DNA of 64,000 nucleotides from Streptomyces sp. B93 (GTDB lineage Bacteria > Actinomycetota > Actinomycetes > Streptomycetales > Streptomycetaceae), in assembly GCF_018070565.1 (NCBI RefSeq), contig NZ_JAGPXL010000008.1:1-64000 (forward strand), given 5' to 3'. This document shows, piece after piece, positions 44,820 through 53,997 of this stretch. Position 1 is the first letter of the stretch; each line of letters opens with the position of its first letter. The notes beneath the pieces are model-generated. The model was not told the origin of the DNA and made no database searches. It was given only the letters and a program-made list of their open reading frames with translations. The position numbers were made by a program, and so were the translations under genes.

Positions 44820-45581
44820 TCACACCTGCCGGGTGGGCAGCGCGACGATGTGGCGCAGATTGACCCGGCGCGGCCTGCTCACCGTGTAGGCGACCACGTC
44901 GGCCAGCTCCTCCGCGGACATCGCGCCCACCGCGTCCCGCATCTCGCCGACCTCCCGTGCCAGCCGCGTGTCGTCGATCTGTTCGACCAGCTCGCTCTCG
45001 ACGAACCCCGGCTCGACGTTGGTGACCCGGACGTCCCGCGGCCCGAACTCGGTGCGCAGGACCTGCGACAGATAGGTGACGGCGGCCTTGGTGGCGCCGT
45101 AGACGGCGTAGTTGGGGAAGACGAGGTGCGCGCCGACGGACGAGACGTTCACGATGTCCGCCGTACGGCCGCCGGCCGCCGCCCCGACCAGGTCGTCGCT
45201 GAAGGCGCCGGTGACCCTCAGCACCCCGGCGACGTTGGTGTCCAGCATCCGCTGCCACTCGTCGGCGCGCCGGTCGGCGATCGGGTGCGGCAGCATCACG
45301 CCCGCCGCGTTGACGACCAGGTCGGCGGGCCCGTACTCGGCGTGGACCCGCTCGACGGCCGCCGCCACGGACGCCTCGTCGGTGACGTCGGCGACCACGG
45401 GCAGGGCCCGGCCCCCGTCCGCGCGGATCTTCTCGGCGACGGCGGCGAGCCGCTCCGCGCGGCGGGCCAGCAGCGCCACCCGCGCCCCGTGCCCGGCGAG
45501 CAGTACGGCGACGGCCTCACCGATCCCGCTGGCGGCTCCGGTGACCACGGCGGTGCGGCCGGACAGGTTCTCGTACGACAT
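44820..45581 (-). CDS. Short-chain dehydrogenase/reductase
   Basis: 253-aa classical SDR. TGAASGIG near residues 14-21 binds the nucleotide; NAAGVM near 92-97, Ser of NVSSVGAH and YGATK give the catalytic set. The Arg of LARRAER after the second strand suggests NADP. ATG 45581 has GGGAGCC upstream. It is divergent from an MmyB-type XRE regulator, an arrangement often seen in Streptomyces in which the SDR is the regulator's target. Substrate unknown. Confidence 0.88.
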   Translation of the reverse strand: MSYENLSGRTAVVTGAASGIGEAVAVLLAGHGARVALLARRAERLAAVAEKIRADGGRALPVVADVTDEASVAAAVERVHAEYGPADLVVNAAGVMLPHPIADRRADEWQRMLDTNVAGVLRVTGAFSDDLVGAAAGGRTADIVNVSSVGAHLVFPNYAVYGATKAAVTYLSQVLRTEFGPRDVRVTNVEPGFVESELVEQIDDTRLAREVGEMRDAVGAMSAEELADVVAYTVSRPRRVNLRHIVALPTRQV

Positions 45582-45666
45582 GAAGGCTCCCTGGGTGCTG
45601 GCGGCCGGGGCGGCTCCCCGGCCGCTCGCTTCGATGTCCACCACCCTCGGCGCCCGTGCCGCCCCT

Positions 45667-45691
45667 ACCCAGGGATGAGCTTTTCCTGGGT
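45667..45691. promoter_or_regulatory. Inverted repeat between SDR and MmyB-type regulator genes
   Basis: ACCCAGG (45667-45673) and CCTGGGT (45685-45691) with an 11-base spacer, 48 bases before the regulator start. Candidate operator for the divergent pair. Confidence 0.45.
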
Positions 45692-45738
45692 CTGCCAGTA
45701 CCAGGTTCGCGGGCGGCGCCCCGCCTATCCTCGGTTCC

Positions 45739-46581
45739 ATGGACGGCGAAATCGGAGACTTCCTGCGTTCGCGCCGCGCCCGCATCCAGCCGGAGGAGGT
45801 GGGGCTGCCGTCGTACGGCCGCCGCCGCGTCCCCGGTCTGCGCCGCGAAGAGGTGGCGCAGCTGGCGGGGGTGAGCGTCGACTACTACGTCCGTCTGGAG
45901 CAGGGCCGCGGGCCGAGCGTCTCGGACGCCGTGCTGGACGCGGTCGCGCGGGTGCTGCGGCTGGACGCGGCGGAGCTCGAGTACCTGCACGCGGTGGCCC
46001 GGCCGGCGCGCCGTACGGCCGACCCGTGCCCGGAGTTCGCGCCGGTGCGTCCCGCCGTACGGCTGCTGCTGGACGGCATGGACCGCAACCCCGCCTACGT
46101 CCTGGACCACCGGATGAACGCCCTCGCCTGGAACCCCCTGGCCGACGCGCTGCTCGGCTTCTCGGACGCCGAGCGCGCCGCCCGCAACCTGGTGCGCCGT
46201 GCCTTCCTCGACCCGGCGGCCCGTGAGCTGTACCCCGACTGGTCCGAGATCGCCGGGCAGACGGTCGCCCACCTCCGGCTGAAGGCGGGCCACCACCCGG
46301 ACGACCCGACCGTGGCCGCGCTGGTCGCCGAACTGTCGGCGCGCAGCGCGGAGTTCCGCCGGATGTGGGCCGACCACGTCGTCAGCCCCTGCGACAACGG
46401 GGTCAAGCGTCTACGGCACCCGGTGGCGGGCCTGCTGACCCTCCCCTACGAGACGCTGACGATCCCCTCGGCACCGGACCAGACGATCGTGGCGTACGTC
46501 CCGGACCCGGACTCGGAGACGGCGGACCGCCTGACGATGCTGGGCAGTTGGAACGCGACGACGACCACACCCATCAACTGA
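45739..46581 (+). CDS. XRE regulator with MmyB-type ligand-binding domain
   Basis: 280-aa regulator. Helix-turn-helix at about 5-75 (LRREEVAQLAGVSVDYYVRLEQGRGPSVS in two parts), then an MmyB-like PAS-type domain at about 100-270 (NPAYVLDHRMNALAWNPLAD, RRMWADHVV, HPVAGLLTLPYETL). MmyB domains have been reported to bind fatty acids, and such genes are typically divergent from an SDR gene, as here. ATG 45739. The last codons and stop lie in the first copy of a 24-bp direct repeat. Confidence 0.88.
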   Translation: MDGEIGDFLRSRRARIQPEEVGLPSYGRRRVPGLRREEVAQLAGVSVDYYVRLEQGRGPSVSDAVLDAVARVLRLDAAELEYLHAVARPARRTADPCPEFAPVRPAVRLLLDGMDRNPAYVLDHRMNALAWNPLADALLGFSDAERAARNLVRRAFLDPAARELYPDWSEIAGQTVAHLRLKAGHHPDDPTVAALVAELSARSAEFRRMWADHVVSPCDNGVKRLRHPVAGLLTLPYETLTIPSAPDQTIVAYVPDPDSETADRLTMLGSWNATTTTPIN

Positions 46582-46627
46582 GCAACCCCGACGGAAACCG
46601 CAACCATCAACTGAGCAACCCCGACGG
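46571..46627 (+). repeat. 24-bp direct repeat covering the MmyB gene stop
   Basis: CCATCAACTGAGCAACCCCG plus ACGG occurs at 46571-46594 and again at 46604-46627. The first copy contains the TGA stop of the regulator. Confidence 0.85.
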
Positions 46628-46682
46628 CGATCAACCAGCTCCGCGAAAGCGGCGGCGGTTCAGCCGCAACAGAGGGTGCTTG

Positions 46683-46737
46683 CGCGGGGACCGCCGCACC
46701 CCCGTATCCGGGGGGCGGGACGACGGCGGTCCCCGCG
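46683..46737. terminator. Long hairpin in the MmyB-cbs gap
   Basis: Perfect 14-bp arms CGCGGGGACCGCCG (46683-46696) and its complement (46724-46737) around 27 bases that contain a smaller CCCCCG/CGGGGG stem. Between convergent genes; the remaining 46582-46966 has no gene I can support. Confidence 0.6.
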
Positions 46738-46966
46738 AGGGACGCGGCCGGGTCAGGCCAGGCATCGCGTCCGTGGCGTCCATGGAGGTCCGGGAGCCGC
46801 TCCGGAGGTCCTTGGCGCCGTTCGGGTCGGCCGGGGCGGGGAGCCGCTCCCGCCCTGCCGACACCCACCAATGTGCCGGACGCGTGTTAAGCGGGTGCTG
46901 CGCGGACGTGACGCGCTCGTACCACTTCCGCGAAGACCACGTCCGAGGCACGTCCGAGAAGACCGA

Positions 46967-47008
46967 ACGGGGCGCGGGCGCCGTAAGTCGGGCGCCCGAA
47001 CGCCCCGT
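46967..47008 (-). terminator. Hairpin just after the cystathionine beta-synthase stop
   Basis: ACGGGGCG (46967-46974) pairs with CGCCCCGT (47001-47008); inside, GGGCGCC pairs with GGCGCCC. It lies 17 bases past the minus-strand stop. Confidence 0.6.
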
Positions 47009-47025
47009 CCACCGTACGTTCGCCG

Positions 47026-48414
47026 TCACTTCCCCGTCTTGGCGAGGAAGGACAGCAGGTCCTGACGGCTGATCACCCCGGTGGGCTTGCCCTCGACGAG
47101 GACGATCGCGGCGTCCGCCGTGCCGAGCACCGACATCAGGTCCGCGACCGGTTCGCCGGAGCCGACCTGGGGCAGCGGCGCCGACATGTGCTTCTCCAGC
47201 GGGTCCTCGAGGGAGGCCCGCTTGGTGAACAGCGCGTCGAGGAGTTCACGTTCCACGATCGACCCGACGACCTCGGCGGCCATCACGTCGGGGTGCCCGG
47301 CGCCCGGCTTGACGACGGGCATCTGCGAGACGCCGTACTCGCGCAGCACCTCGATGGCCTGGCCGACCGTCTCCTCGGGGTGCATGTGCACCAGGGACGG
47401 CAGCACGCCGCCCTGCTTGTCGTCGAGGACGTCGGCGACCCGGGCGCTGGGACCGGCGTCCTCCAGGAAGCCGTAGTCGGCCATCCACTCGTCGTTGAAG
47501 ATCTTGCTGAGGTAGCCGCGTCCGCTGTCCGGCAGCAGGACGACGACCACGTCGTCCTCGCCGAGCCGCTCGGCGACCTTCAGCGCGGCGACGACGGCCA
47601 TCCCGCAGGAGCCGCCGACCAGCAGGCCCTCCTCCTTGGCGAGGCGGCGGGTCATCTGGAAGGAGTCCTTGTCGGAGACGGCGACGATCTCGTCCGCGAC
47701 GGTGCGGTCGTAGGCGGTCGGCCAGAAGTCCTCACCGACACCCTCGACGAGGTACGGCCGCCCGGAGCCGCCGGAGTACACGGAGCCCTCGGGGTCGGCG
47801 CCGACGACCTGGACGCGCCCGTCGCTGACCTCCTTCAGATAGCGGCCGGTACCGGAGATGGTGCCGCCGGTGCCGACGCCCGCCACGAAGTGGGTGATCT
47901 TCCCCTCGGTCTGCTCCCACAGCTCGGGGCCGGTGGAGTGGTAGTGGGAGAGCGGGTTGTGGGGGTTGGAGTACTGGTCGGGCTTCCAGGCGCCGGGGGT
48001 CTCGCGGACCAGCCGGTCGGAGACGTTGTAGTAGGAGTCGGGGTGCTCGGGCGCCACCGCGGTCGGGCAGACGACGACCTCGGCGCCGTACGCGCGCAGG
48101 ACGTTGATCTTGTCGGTGGACACCTTGTCGGGGCACACGAAGACGCACTTGTACCCCTTCTGCTGGGCCACGATGGCCAGCCCGACGCCGGTGTTCCCGC
48201 TGGTCGGCTCGACGATCGTGCCGCCCGGCTTCAGCTCGCCGCTCTGCTCGGCCGCCTCGATCATGCGCAGGGCGATGCGGTCCTTCACCGAGCCGCCCGG
48301 GTTGAAGTACTCCACCTTGGCCAGGACGGTAGCCCGGATCCCCTGGGTGACGTGGTTGAGCCGCACCAGCGGGGTGTTGCCGACGAGGCTGATCATCGAG
48401 TCGTGGAACTGCAC
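47026..48414 (-). CDS. cbs: Cystathionine beta-synthase
   Basis: 462-aa PLP enzyme joining serine and homocysteine to cystathionine (reverse transsulfuration). The PLP lysine is in NPGGSVKDRIAL near residue 40; TSGNTGVGLA and GVGTGGTISGTG bind cofactor phosphate. Two CBS modules follow from about 335 (LPSLVHMHPEETVGQAIEVL; HMSAPLPQVGSGEPVADLM). No haem-binding N-terminal extension is present, as in other bacterial forms. GTG 48414 has CGGAGA upstream; a TTG 21 bases earlier is the alternative. Divergent from the SGNH gene. Confidence 0.92.
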   Translation of the reverse strand: MQFHDSMISLVGNTPLVRLNHVTQGIRATVLAKVEYFNPGGSVKDRIALRMIEAAEQSGELKPGGTIVEPTSGNTGVGLAIVAQQKGYKCVFVCPDKVSTDKINVLRAYGAEVVVCPTAVAPEHPDSYYNVSDRLVRETPGAWKPDQYSNPHNPLSHYHSTGPELWEQTEGKITHFVAGVGTGGTISGTGRYLKEVSDGRVQVVGADPEGSVYSGGSGRPYLVEGVGEDFWPTAYDRTVADEIVAVSDKDSFQMTRRLAKEEGLLVGGSCGMAVVAALKVAERLGEDDVVVVLLPDSGRGYLSKIFNDEWMADYGFLEDAGPSARVADVLDDKQGGVLPSLVHMHPEETVGQAIEVLREYGVSQMPVVKPGAGHPDVMAAEVVGSIVERELLDALFTKRASLEDPLEKHMSAPLPQVGSGEPVADLMSVLGTADAAIVLVEGKPTGVISRQDLLSFLAKTGK

Positions 48415-48564
48415 CGTTGTCTCCGGTCGCTGCAAAAGAAGTGGTGGTGATTGGTTCCGCCAGCCTACGGGTCAAGGGGCCCGTTCACTCGCTGTTGAGA
48501 TTGACGCACCGTCGGTACGGGGCAAGCAGTTGATGTAGGGCTATGCGGGAGGTGGCGGCGACCC

Positions 48565-49599
48565 ATGACGAGGATGTCGAGGGCCAGGGTGGCCCGGCGC
48601 ATCGCGGCCGGTGCGGCCTACGGCGGTGGCGGCGTCGGTCTGGCCGGCGCCGCGGTCGTCGGCCTGGTGCTGGCGGAGGTGCGGCTGGCCAAGCGGCAGG
48701 TGGGCAACGGCGCGCTGCCGCACGTGCCGAACGCGGACGGGCTGTACGGCCATCCCTACACCACCTCCGGCGAACCGCCGCTGCTGCTGACCCTGCTCGG
48801 CGACTCCACCGCCGCCGGTCAGGGCGTCCACCGGGCCGGTCAGACGCCGGGCGCCCTGCTGGCGTCGGGACTCGCGGCGGTCGCGGAACGGCCGGTCCGG
48901 CTCCGCAACGTCGCGCTGCCCGGCGCCCAGTCGGACGACCTGGAACGGCAGGTGGGCCTGGTCCTGGCGGACCAGGCCCGGGTACCCGACATCTGCGTGA
49001 TCATGATCGGCGCCAACGACGTCACCCACCGGATGCCCCCGACCCGCTCGGTGCGCTGTCTGTCCACGGCGGTCCGACGGCTGCGCACCGCCGGCGCGGA
49101 GGTGGTCGTCGGCACCTGCCCCGACCTGGGCACCATCGAGCCGGTGCAGCAGCCGCTGCGCTGGCTGGCGCGGCGGGCCTCCCGGCAGCTGGCGGCGGCG
49201 CAGACGATCGGCACGGTCGAGCAGGGCGGGCGCACGGTGTCGCTGGGCGACCTGCTGGGCCCCGAGTTCGCGGCCAACCCGCGTGAGCTGTTCGGCCCCG
49301 ACAACTACCACCCGTCCGCCGAGGGCTACGCCACCGCCGCGATGGCGGTGCTGCCCACGGTCTGCGCCGCCCTCGGCCTGTGGCCCGCCGAGGAGGAGCG
49401 CCCCGACGCCACCCGCCGCGAGGGCTTCCTCCCGGTCGCCCGCGCCGCCGCCGAGGCCGCCTCGGAGGCAGGCACCGAGGTCGCCGCCGCCCTCCCCACC
49501 GGCCCCCGCGGCCCCTGGGCCCTCCTCAAACGCCGACGCCGCCGCCGGGTACCGGAGGCGGATCTGGACACGGTGGACACGGGCTCGACAGGTACCTGA
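48565..49599 (+). CDS. SGNH/GDSL-family hydrolase, membrane-anchored
   Basis: 344-aa esterase/lipase-like protein. An N-terminal helix (AAGAAYGGGGVGLAGAAVVG) may be an uncleaved anchor, placing the domain outside. Block I LLGDSTAAGQG has the nucleophile Ser, block III GANDVT the oxyanion Asn, block V DNYHPSAEGY the Asp/His pair. The C-terminal ~80 residues are Ala-rich then very basic. ATG 48565 or ATG 48574 could start it. Divergent from cbs, upstream of an acyltransferase; a combined envelope-acylation role is only a guess. Confidence 0.85.
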   Translation: MTRMSRARVARRIAAGAAYGGGGVGLAGAAVVGLVLAEVRLAKRQVGNGALPHVPNADGLYGHPYTTSGEPPLLLTLLGDSTAAGQGVHRAGQTPGALLASGLAAVAERPVRLRNVALPGAQSDDLERQVGLVLADQARVPDICVIMIGANDVTHRMPPTRSVRCLSTAVRRLRTAGAEVVVGTCPDLGTIEPVQQPLRWLARRASRQLAAAQTIGTVEQGGRTVSLGDLLGPEFAANPRELFGPDNYHPSAEGYATAAMAVLPTVCAALGLWPAEEERPDATRREGFLPVARAAAEAASEAGTEVAAALPTGPRGPWALLKRRRRRRVPEADLDTVDTGSTGT

Positions 49600-49730
49600 G
49601 GACGATCCTCCTCCCGCCGTACACGAAGCGTTCACCTCATGAGTCACATGGGATAACCAAGGGCTCTTCTCCACTGGCGAGGGTGGGCGGCTCTGCCTCT
49701 GTCATGCAGCCGTCAGGAGTCCCTCCCGCG

Positions 49731-50885
49731 ATGGAAAAGTCGCCTCCCAGACCCACCGACCGCCCGGCGCGCACCAGCCCTGCCCGTGATCCCTGGTGGG
49801 ACAACACACGGTTCGTCTCGGCCACGCTCATCGTGGTGCTGCACACCATCGGCAGCATCATGAGCCGCCATGAACCGCTGGCCGCCTACCAGGTGGGGAC
49901 ATGGGCCTTCCGCGTCCCCGCCTTCGTCGTACTGGCCGGCGTGTTCAGCGGCGCGGGCCCGCTCGGCCCCCGCCAGCTGCGCAACCTGCTGCGCAGCATC
50001 GTGCTGCCCGCGTTGATCTTCAGCCTGCTGTTCTCGCTGGAGTCGTACGCGCTCGGTGCCCCCTTCAAGCTGCACGTCGTCCAGCTGCCGTGGACGCTGT
50101 GGTTCCTGATGGCCCTGTTCTTCTGGCGGCTGCTGCTCCCGCTGGTGGTCCAGTTGCGCCACCCGCTGCTGATCACCACCGCCGTCTCGCTCGGGGTCGG
50201 CTACATCGACGGCTTCGGGCTCACCTTCTCGGCCAGCCGCGTCCTGGTCTACCTGCCGCTGTTCTACTTCGGCTGGCGGCTGGGCCAGGGCATGCTGCGG
50301 GACTGGCTCGAGGCCCGGTGGAGCCTGCCGGTCGCGGTGACGGGCCTGGTCGCCTCCTGCGCCGTGGGCTGGTGGTGGCACGAGGACATCCAGGGCACCT
50401 GGCTGTCCATGCGGCACGCCTACCGCGCCGACACCCCGCTCGGCATGGAGGGCGCCTGGCTGATCCGGCTCGCCGTGCTGGCCTCGGCGGCGGTGCTCAC
50501 CCTGTGCCTGCTGCGGGTGATGCCGAGGCGGCGGCTGCCGTGGATCTCCACGCTCGGCTCCGGCGGCTTCACCATCTACCTGCTGCATCCGCTGGTCATC
50601 CTGCCGCTGCGGGAGAAGGGCCTGATCGCCCGCGCCGACACCTACGCCGAACTCGGCGCCCTGCTGGTGGGCGCGGTGGTGCTGGCGGCGGTGCTCGGTT
50701 CGCCGTGGGTGCGGCGGCTGGTGCGCCCGCTGACCCGGCCGCCGGTCGACCGTTTCCTCTTCGCCCCGCAGCCCGCCACGCCGGACGGTGTGGGAAAGCC
50801 CACCGCCGACGAACTAAGCAAGCGCTTGGAAAAGAGGCCCGTGTCACATCACAATGACAGTGACCGGGAGCTTACCTACGGGTAA
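49731..50885 (+). CDS. Acyltransferase family 3 membrane protein
   Basis: 384-aa polytopic protein of the OafA/fucose-synthetase-like acyltransferase 3 family, with about ten helices. The family His sits in ATLIVVLHTIGS near residue 35, and FRVPAFVVLAGVFSGAG is the next hallmark; LGSGGFTIYLLHPLVIL marks the C-terminal helix. These proteins O-acylate membrane or wall sugars. ATG 49731 has TCAGGAG 11 bases upstream; the frame is open far upstream through the SGNH gene in another frame. The last 50 residues are polar and cytoplasmic. Confidence 0.85.
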   Translation: MEKSPPRPTDRPARTSPARDPWWDNTRFVSATLIVVLHTIGSIMSRHEPLAAYQVGTWAFRVPAFVVLAGVFSGAGPLGPRQLRNLLRSIVLPALIFSLLFSLESYALGAPFKLHVVQLPWTLWFLMALFFWRLLLPLVVQLRHPLLITTAVSLGVGYIDGFGLTFSASRVLVYLPLFYFGWRLGQGMLRDWLEARWSLPVAVTGLVASCAVGWWWHEDIQGTWLSMRHAYRADTPLGMEGAWLIRLAVLASAAVLTLCLLRVMPRRRLPWISTLGSGGFTIYLLHPLVILPLREKGLIARADTYAELGALLVGAVVLAAVLGSPWVRRLVRPLTRPPVDRFLFAPQPATPDGVGKPTADELSKRLEKRPVSHHNDSDRELTYG

Positions 50886-50926
50886 TTTCCACCGTGCGCC
50901 CTACACCGTCGTCGTCTGGAGCCGTG

Positions 50927-52147
50927 ATGCCCGAAGCCGTGATCGTCTCTGCCGCCCGCTCCCCCATCGGCCGCGCCTTCAAGGGCTCCCTCAAGGACCT
51001 GCGCCCCGACGACCTGACCGCCACGATCATCCAGGCGGCCCTCGCCAAGGTCCCCGGGCTCGACCCGAAGGACATCGACGACCTGATGCTCGGCTGCGGT
51101 CTGCCCGGTGGCGAGCAGGGCCACAACCTGGGCCGGATCGTCGCCGTGCAGATGGGCATGGACCACCTGCCGGGCTGCACCATCACCCGGTACTGCTCCT
51201 CGTCCCTCCAGACCTCCCGGATGGCGCTGCACGCCATCAAGGCGGGCGAGGGCGACGTCTTCATCTCCGCCGGTGTCGAGATGGTGTCCCGCAGCGTCAA
51301 GGGCACCAGCGACGGCATGCCCGACACCCACAACCCGCTCTTCGCCGACGCCGAGGCCCGCACCGCCGCCGTCGCCCAGTCCGAGGGCTCCGACTGGCAC
51401 GACCCGCGCGAGGACGGCCTGCTGCCCGACCCGTACATCGCGATGGGCCAGACCGCCGAGAACCTGGCCCGCCTCAAGGGCGTCACCCGCCAGGACATGG
51501 ACGAGTTCGGCGTCCGCTCCCAGAACCTCGCCGAGGAAGCCATCAAGAACGGCTTCTGGGAGCGCGAGATCACCCCGGTCACGCTGCCCGACGGCACCGT
51601 CGTCAGCAAGGACGACGGCCCCCGCGCCGGGGTCACCCTGGAGGGCGTCGCGGGCCTCAAGCCCGTCTTCCGCCCCGACGGCCTGGTCACCGCGGGCAAC
51701 TGCTGCCCCCTGAACGACGGCGCCGCCGCCCTGGTGATCATGTCGGACACCAAGGCGCGCGAGCTGGGCCTGACCCCGCTCGCCCGCATCGTCTCCACCG
51801 GCGTCTCCGGCCTCTCCCCCGAGATCATGGGCTACGGCCCGGTCGAGGCCTCCCGGCAGGCGCTGGCCCGCGCCGGTCTCACCATCGACGACATCGACCT
51901 GGTCGAGATCAACGAGGCGTTCGCCGCGCAGGTCATCCCCTCCTACCGCGACCTCGGCATCCCGCTGGAGAAGCTGAACGTCAACGGCGGCGCGATCGCC
52001 GTCGGCCACCCCTTCGGCATGACCGGCGCCCGGATCACCGGCACACTGATCAACTCCCTCCAGTGGCACGACAAGCAGTTCGGCCTGGAGACCATGTGCG
52101 TCGGCGGCGGCCAGGGCATGGCGATGGTCATCGAGCGCCTCAGCTGA
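50927..52147 (+). CDS. Acetyl-CoA C-acyltransferase (thiolase)
   Basis: 406-aa thiolase, cleaving 3-ketoacyl-CoA or condensing acetyl-CoA. Nucleophile Cys90 in [18 protein letters not shown] near 315, His in [17 protein letters not shown], and the C-terminal Cys in MCVGGGQG. Full length. ATG 50927 has TGGAG 6 bases upstream. Stands alone between the acyltransferase and a strong hairpin. Degradative or biosynthetic direction cannot be decided. Confidence 0.92.
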   Translation: MPEAVIVSAARSPIGRAFKGSLKDLRPDDLTATIIQAALAKVPGLDPKDIDDLMLGCGLPGGEQGHNLGRIVAVQMGMDHLPGCTITRYCSSSLQTSRMALHAIKAGEGDVFISAGVEMVSRSVKGTSDGMPDTHNPLFADAEARTAAVAQSEGSDWHDPREDGLLPDPYIAMGQTAENLARLKGVTRQDMDEFGVRSQNLAEEAIKNGFWEREITPVTLPDGTVVSKDDGPRAGVTLEGVAGLKPVFRPDGLVTAGNCCPLNDGAAALVIMSDTKARELGLTPLARIVSTGVSGLSPEIMGYGPVEASRQALARAGLTIDDIDLVEINEAFAAQVIPSYRDLGIPLEKLNVNGGAIAVGHPFGMTGARITGTLINSLQWHDKQFGLETMCVGGGQGMAMVIERLS

Positions 52148-52209
52148 ACAACGCCCCCGTGACGGAGGGAAGAACACCTCCGTAACCACGGTGAAACGTT
52201 GCGTCACGC

Positions 52210-52250
52210 AGCGGCCCGGAGTCCGGGACACCCCTGGACGCCGGGCCGCT
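52210..52250 (+). terminator. Hairpin terminator after the thiolase gene
   Basis: AGCGGCCCGG and CCGGGCCGCT form a 10-bp stem that continues, after one bulged base on each side, as GTCC/GGAC. It is followed by TTTG. The remaining gap to 52443 has no gene I can support. Confidence 0.75.
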
Positions 52251-52443
52251 TTGTGATGCAATCTCCCCCAGGATGTGACCTATCTCCCTCAGCGCGGAAA
52301 CCACGCAGGTCAGCCCAGCCAATGGGATAACAGCAGCCCCAGGAACCTGTCCGATTCGTGACGTTACGCACTGACAGCTGGTTAGTTCACCTATCAAGCT
52401 GATGTAGGAAGTCGGGGGTCGACTTTGAACCGGGAGTACGTCA

Positions 52444-53235
52444 GTGAGCGCCATGCAGATCGCCTTGCTGGTCACCACGGCCGCCACCGGCGCCGTGGGC
52501 GTCGCCGTCCTGCGCACCCTGTTGCAGCTGCGGCGACAGTTCACGGCCCTGCACGCCGAGCTGGTTGAGCACCGCGCCGCCACCCGCGCCACGGTGCCCG
52601 CGGCCCGTGAGGCCACCGACACCGACGAGATACGCGCCGCCGTCGCCGAGGCCCTGGCCGAGGAACGCGAACGCGAACTCGCCGAGGCCCGCGCCTTCTG
52701 GGCCGCCCAGGAGGCCCGGGACGCCTCGGACACGCCGACCCTGCTGGGCGGCCTGCCCGACGGCGAACTGTTCCTGCCCCGCCAGGCCGACTTCGCGGGC
52801 CTGGAGTCCCTGGAGCCGGTCACCGAGCCCGGCCCCGAGCCGGACGACTTCTCCGGGGACTCCCCCGAGCTGGCCGCGGCCCGCCGCCGCCACCCCTCGC
52901 ACCCCGACTTCGTGCCGGACCCGTCACCGGGCGTGAACGACCACGAGCGTACGGTCTCCACCCTGGAGGACCTCGCCGCCTCCCGCACCGAGCTGACCGA
53001 CGTCCGTCCGGGCCCCCTCGGCACCCTCGACGTCTATGTCTTCGCCGACGGCACCACGCTCTGCATGACCCCGGGCCACCGTGAGACCGCCGAACGCCTC
53101 GCCACGGCCCTGCGCACCGGCCAGACCCCGGTCCTGCTGGGCGGCTCGGGCATCTCGGGCGCGTACACACTGACGTTCGAGTGCGGCGCCGAGAAGGTCT
53201 ACATCCTGGCTGACAGGGTCATAGCGTCCCTCTGA
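52444..53235 (+). CDS. Membrane-anchored hypothetical protein with coiled coil
   Basis: 263-aa protein. An N-terminal helix (IALLVTTAATGAVGVAVL) anchors it, then a charged region likely to form a coiled coil (DEIRAAVAEALAEERERELAEARAFWAAQEA), an acidic Pro-rich linker, and a globular C-terminal domain of about 90 residues (LTDVRPGPLGTLDVYVFADGTTL, GHRETAERLATAL, EKVYILADRVIASL). GTG 52444 has GGGAG 7 bases upstream. I do not recognise the domain. Stands alone. Confidence 0.75.
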   Translation: MSAMQIALLVTTAATGAVGVAVLRTLLQLRRQFTALHAELVEHRAATRATVPAAREATDTDEIRAAVAEALAEERERELAEARAFWAAQEARDASDTPTLLGGLPDGELFLPRQADFAGLESLEPVTEPGPEPDDFSGDSPELAAARRRHPSHPDFVPDPSPGVNDHERTVSTLEDLAASRTELTDVRPGPLGTLDVYVFADGTTLCMTPGHRETAERLATALRTGQTPVLLGGSGISGAYTLTFECGAEKVYILADRVIASL

Positions 53236-53272
53236 CTCCCGGGCCCACGGGCCCGAGGCCACGCCCCGTCCG

Positions 53273-53584
53273 TCACACCCCCGCCCGCTTCCGCGCCTCC
53301 TCAACCACCCGCACCGCCTCGGCGACTTCCTCGTCGCTCGTCAGCACCACCGCCAGATCCCTCCCGGCGACGGTGATTTGGTCGGCCGCGGCGAACATCC
53401 CCGCATCCGGCATCACCCGGGGCTCCGCCCCCGGCGATTCGAGGACCTGCGACCACCGGGCCAACTCCCTGGCCAGCGCCAGCGCCTCGGCAGCGGCCCC
53501 GCGCTGCAACCGGCTCTGCGGCGCGGCCCGCAGACGATCGGCGAAGTGGTCCACCGCTTGGATCAGAGACGTCGTATCCACCAC
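53273..53584 (-). CDS. Small hypothetical protein
   Basis: 103-aa, probably all-helical, cytoplasmic protein (SLIQAVDHFADRLRAAPQSR; AAAEALALARELARWSQVLE; DEEVAEAVRVVEEARKRAGV). No signal or membrane segment. It converges on the coiled-coil protein and is divergent from the DUF4287 gene. GTG 53584 is the only start found. No function recognised. Confidence 0.6.
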   Translation of the reverse strand: MVDTTSLIQAVDHFADRLRAAPQSRLQRGAAAEALALARELARWSQVLESPGAEPRVMPDAGMFAAADQITVAGRDLAVVLTSDEEVAEAVRVVEEARKRAGV

Positions 53585-53686
53585 GGCGCGAGCCTACGCA
53601 CCCCACCCGGACTGTTGCCAACGGGCGAACGCTCAGGCACGGTGACCTGAAGGACCGGCTTACATCCCATGCGTCCGGAGGCGCCG

Positions 53687-53917
53687 ATGTCCCAAGTCTT
53701 CTCCGAGGAGACCCATCGCAACCTGCTCGCCCGCATCCCTCACTGCACCGGCCGTGAAATCTCCGACTGGCTGCGCACCGTCGAGGAAGGCCCCAGTCTC
53801 TTCCGCTTCGAGGAGAAGGTCAGCTGGCTGCGCCACGAGCACAACCTCGCGTACGGCCACGCCAAAGCGATCATTCACGAGTACGACCTGAGGAGGGCCG
53901 CGCGCAAACTGCTCTGA
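53687..53917 (+). CDS. DUF4287 domain protein
   Basis: 76-aa protein matching the DUF4287 pattern: IPHCTGREISDWLRTVEEGP, then WLRHEHNLAYGHAKAIIHEYD. ATG 53687 has GGAGG 7 bases upstream; an ATG 18 bases earlier lacks a site. Followed directly by a strong terminator. Function of the family unknown. Confidence 0.8.
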   Translation: MSQVFSEETHRNLLARIPHCTGREISDWLRTVEEGPSLFRFEEKVSWLRHEHNLAYGHAKAIIHEYDLRRAARKLL

Positions 53918-53935
53918 GCGCGCTCATCGGCACGG

Positions 53936-53970
53936 CGAAGGGCCCCGGGGCTGAACCCCGGGGCCCTTCG
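53936..53970. terminator. Strong bidirectional hairpin terminator
   Basis: Perfect 15-bp arms (CGAAGGGCCCCGGGG at 53936-53950, complement at 53956-53970) with loop CTGAA, between convergent DUF4287 and Bax1-I genes. Confidence 0.9.
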
Positions 53971-53997
53971 GTGTCTCGCGCGGCCTCGCCGCCGAGG

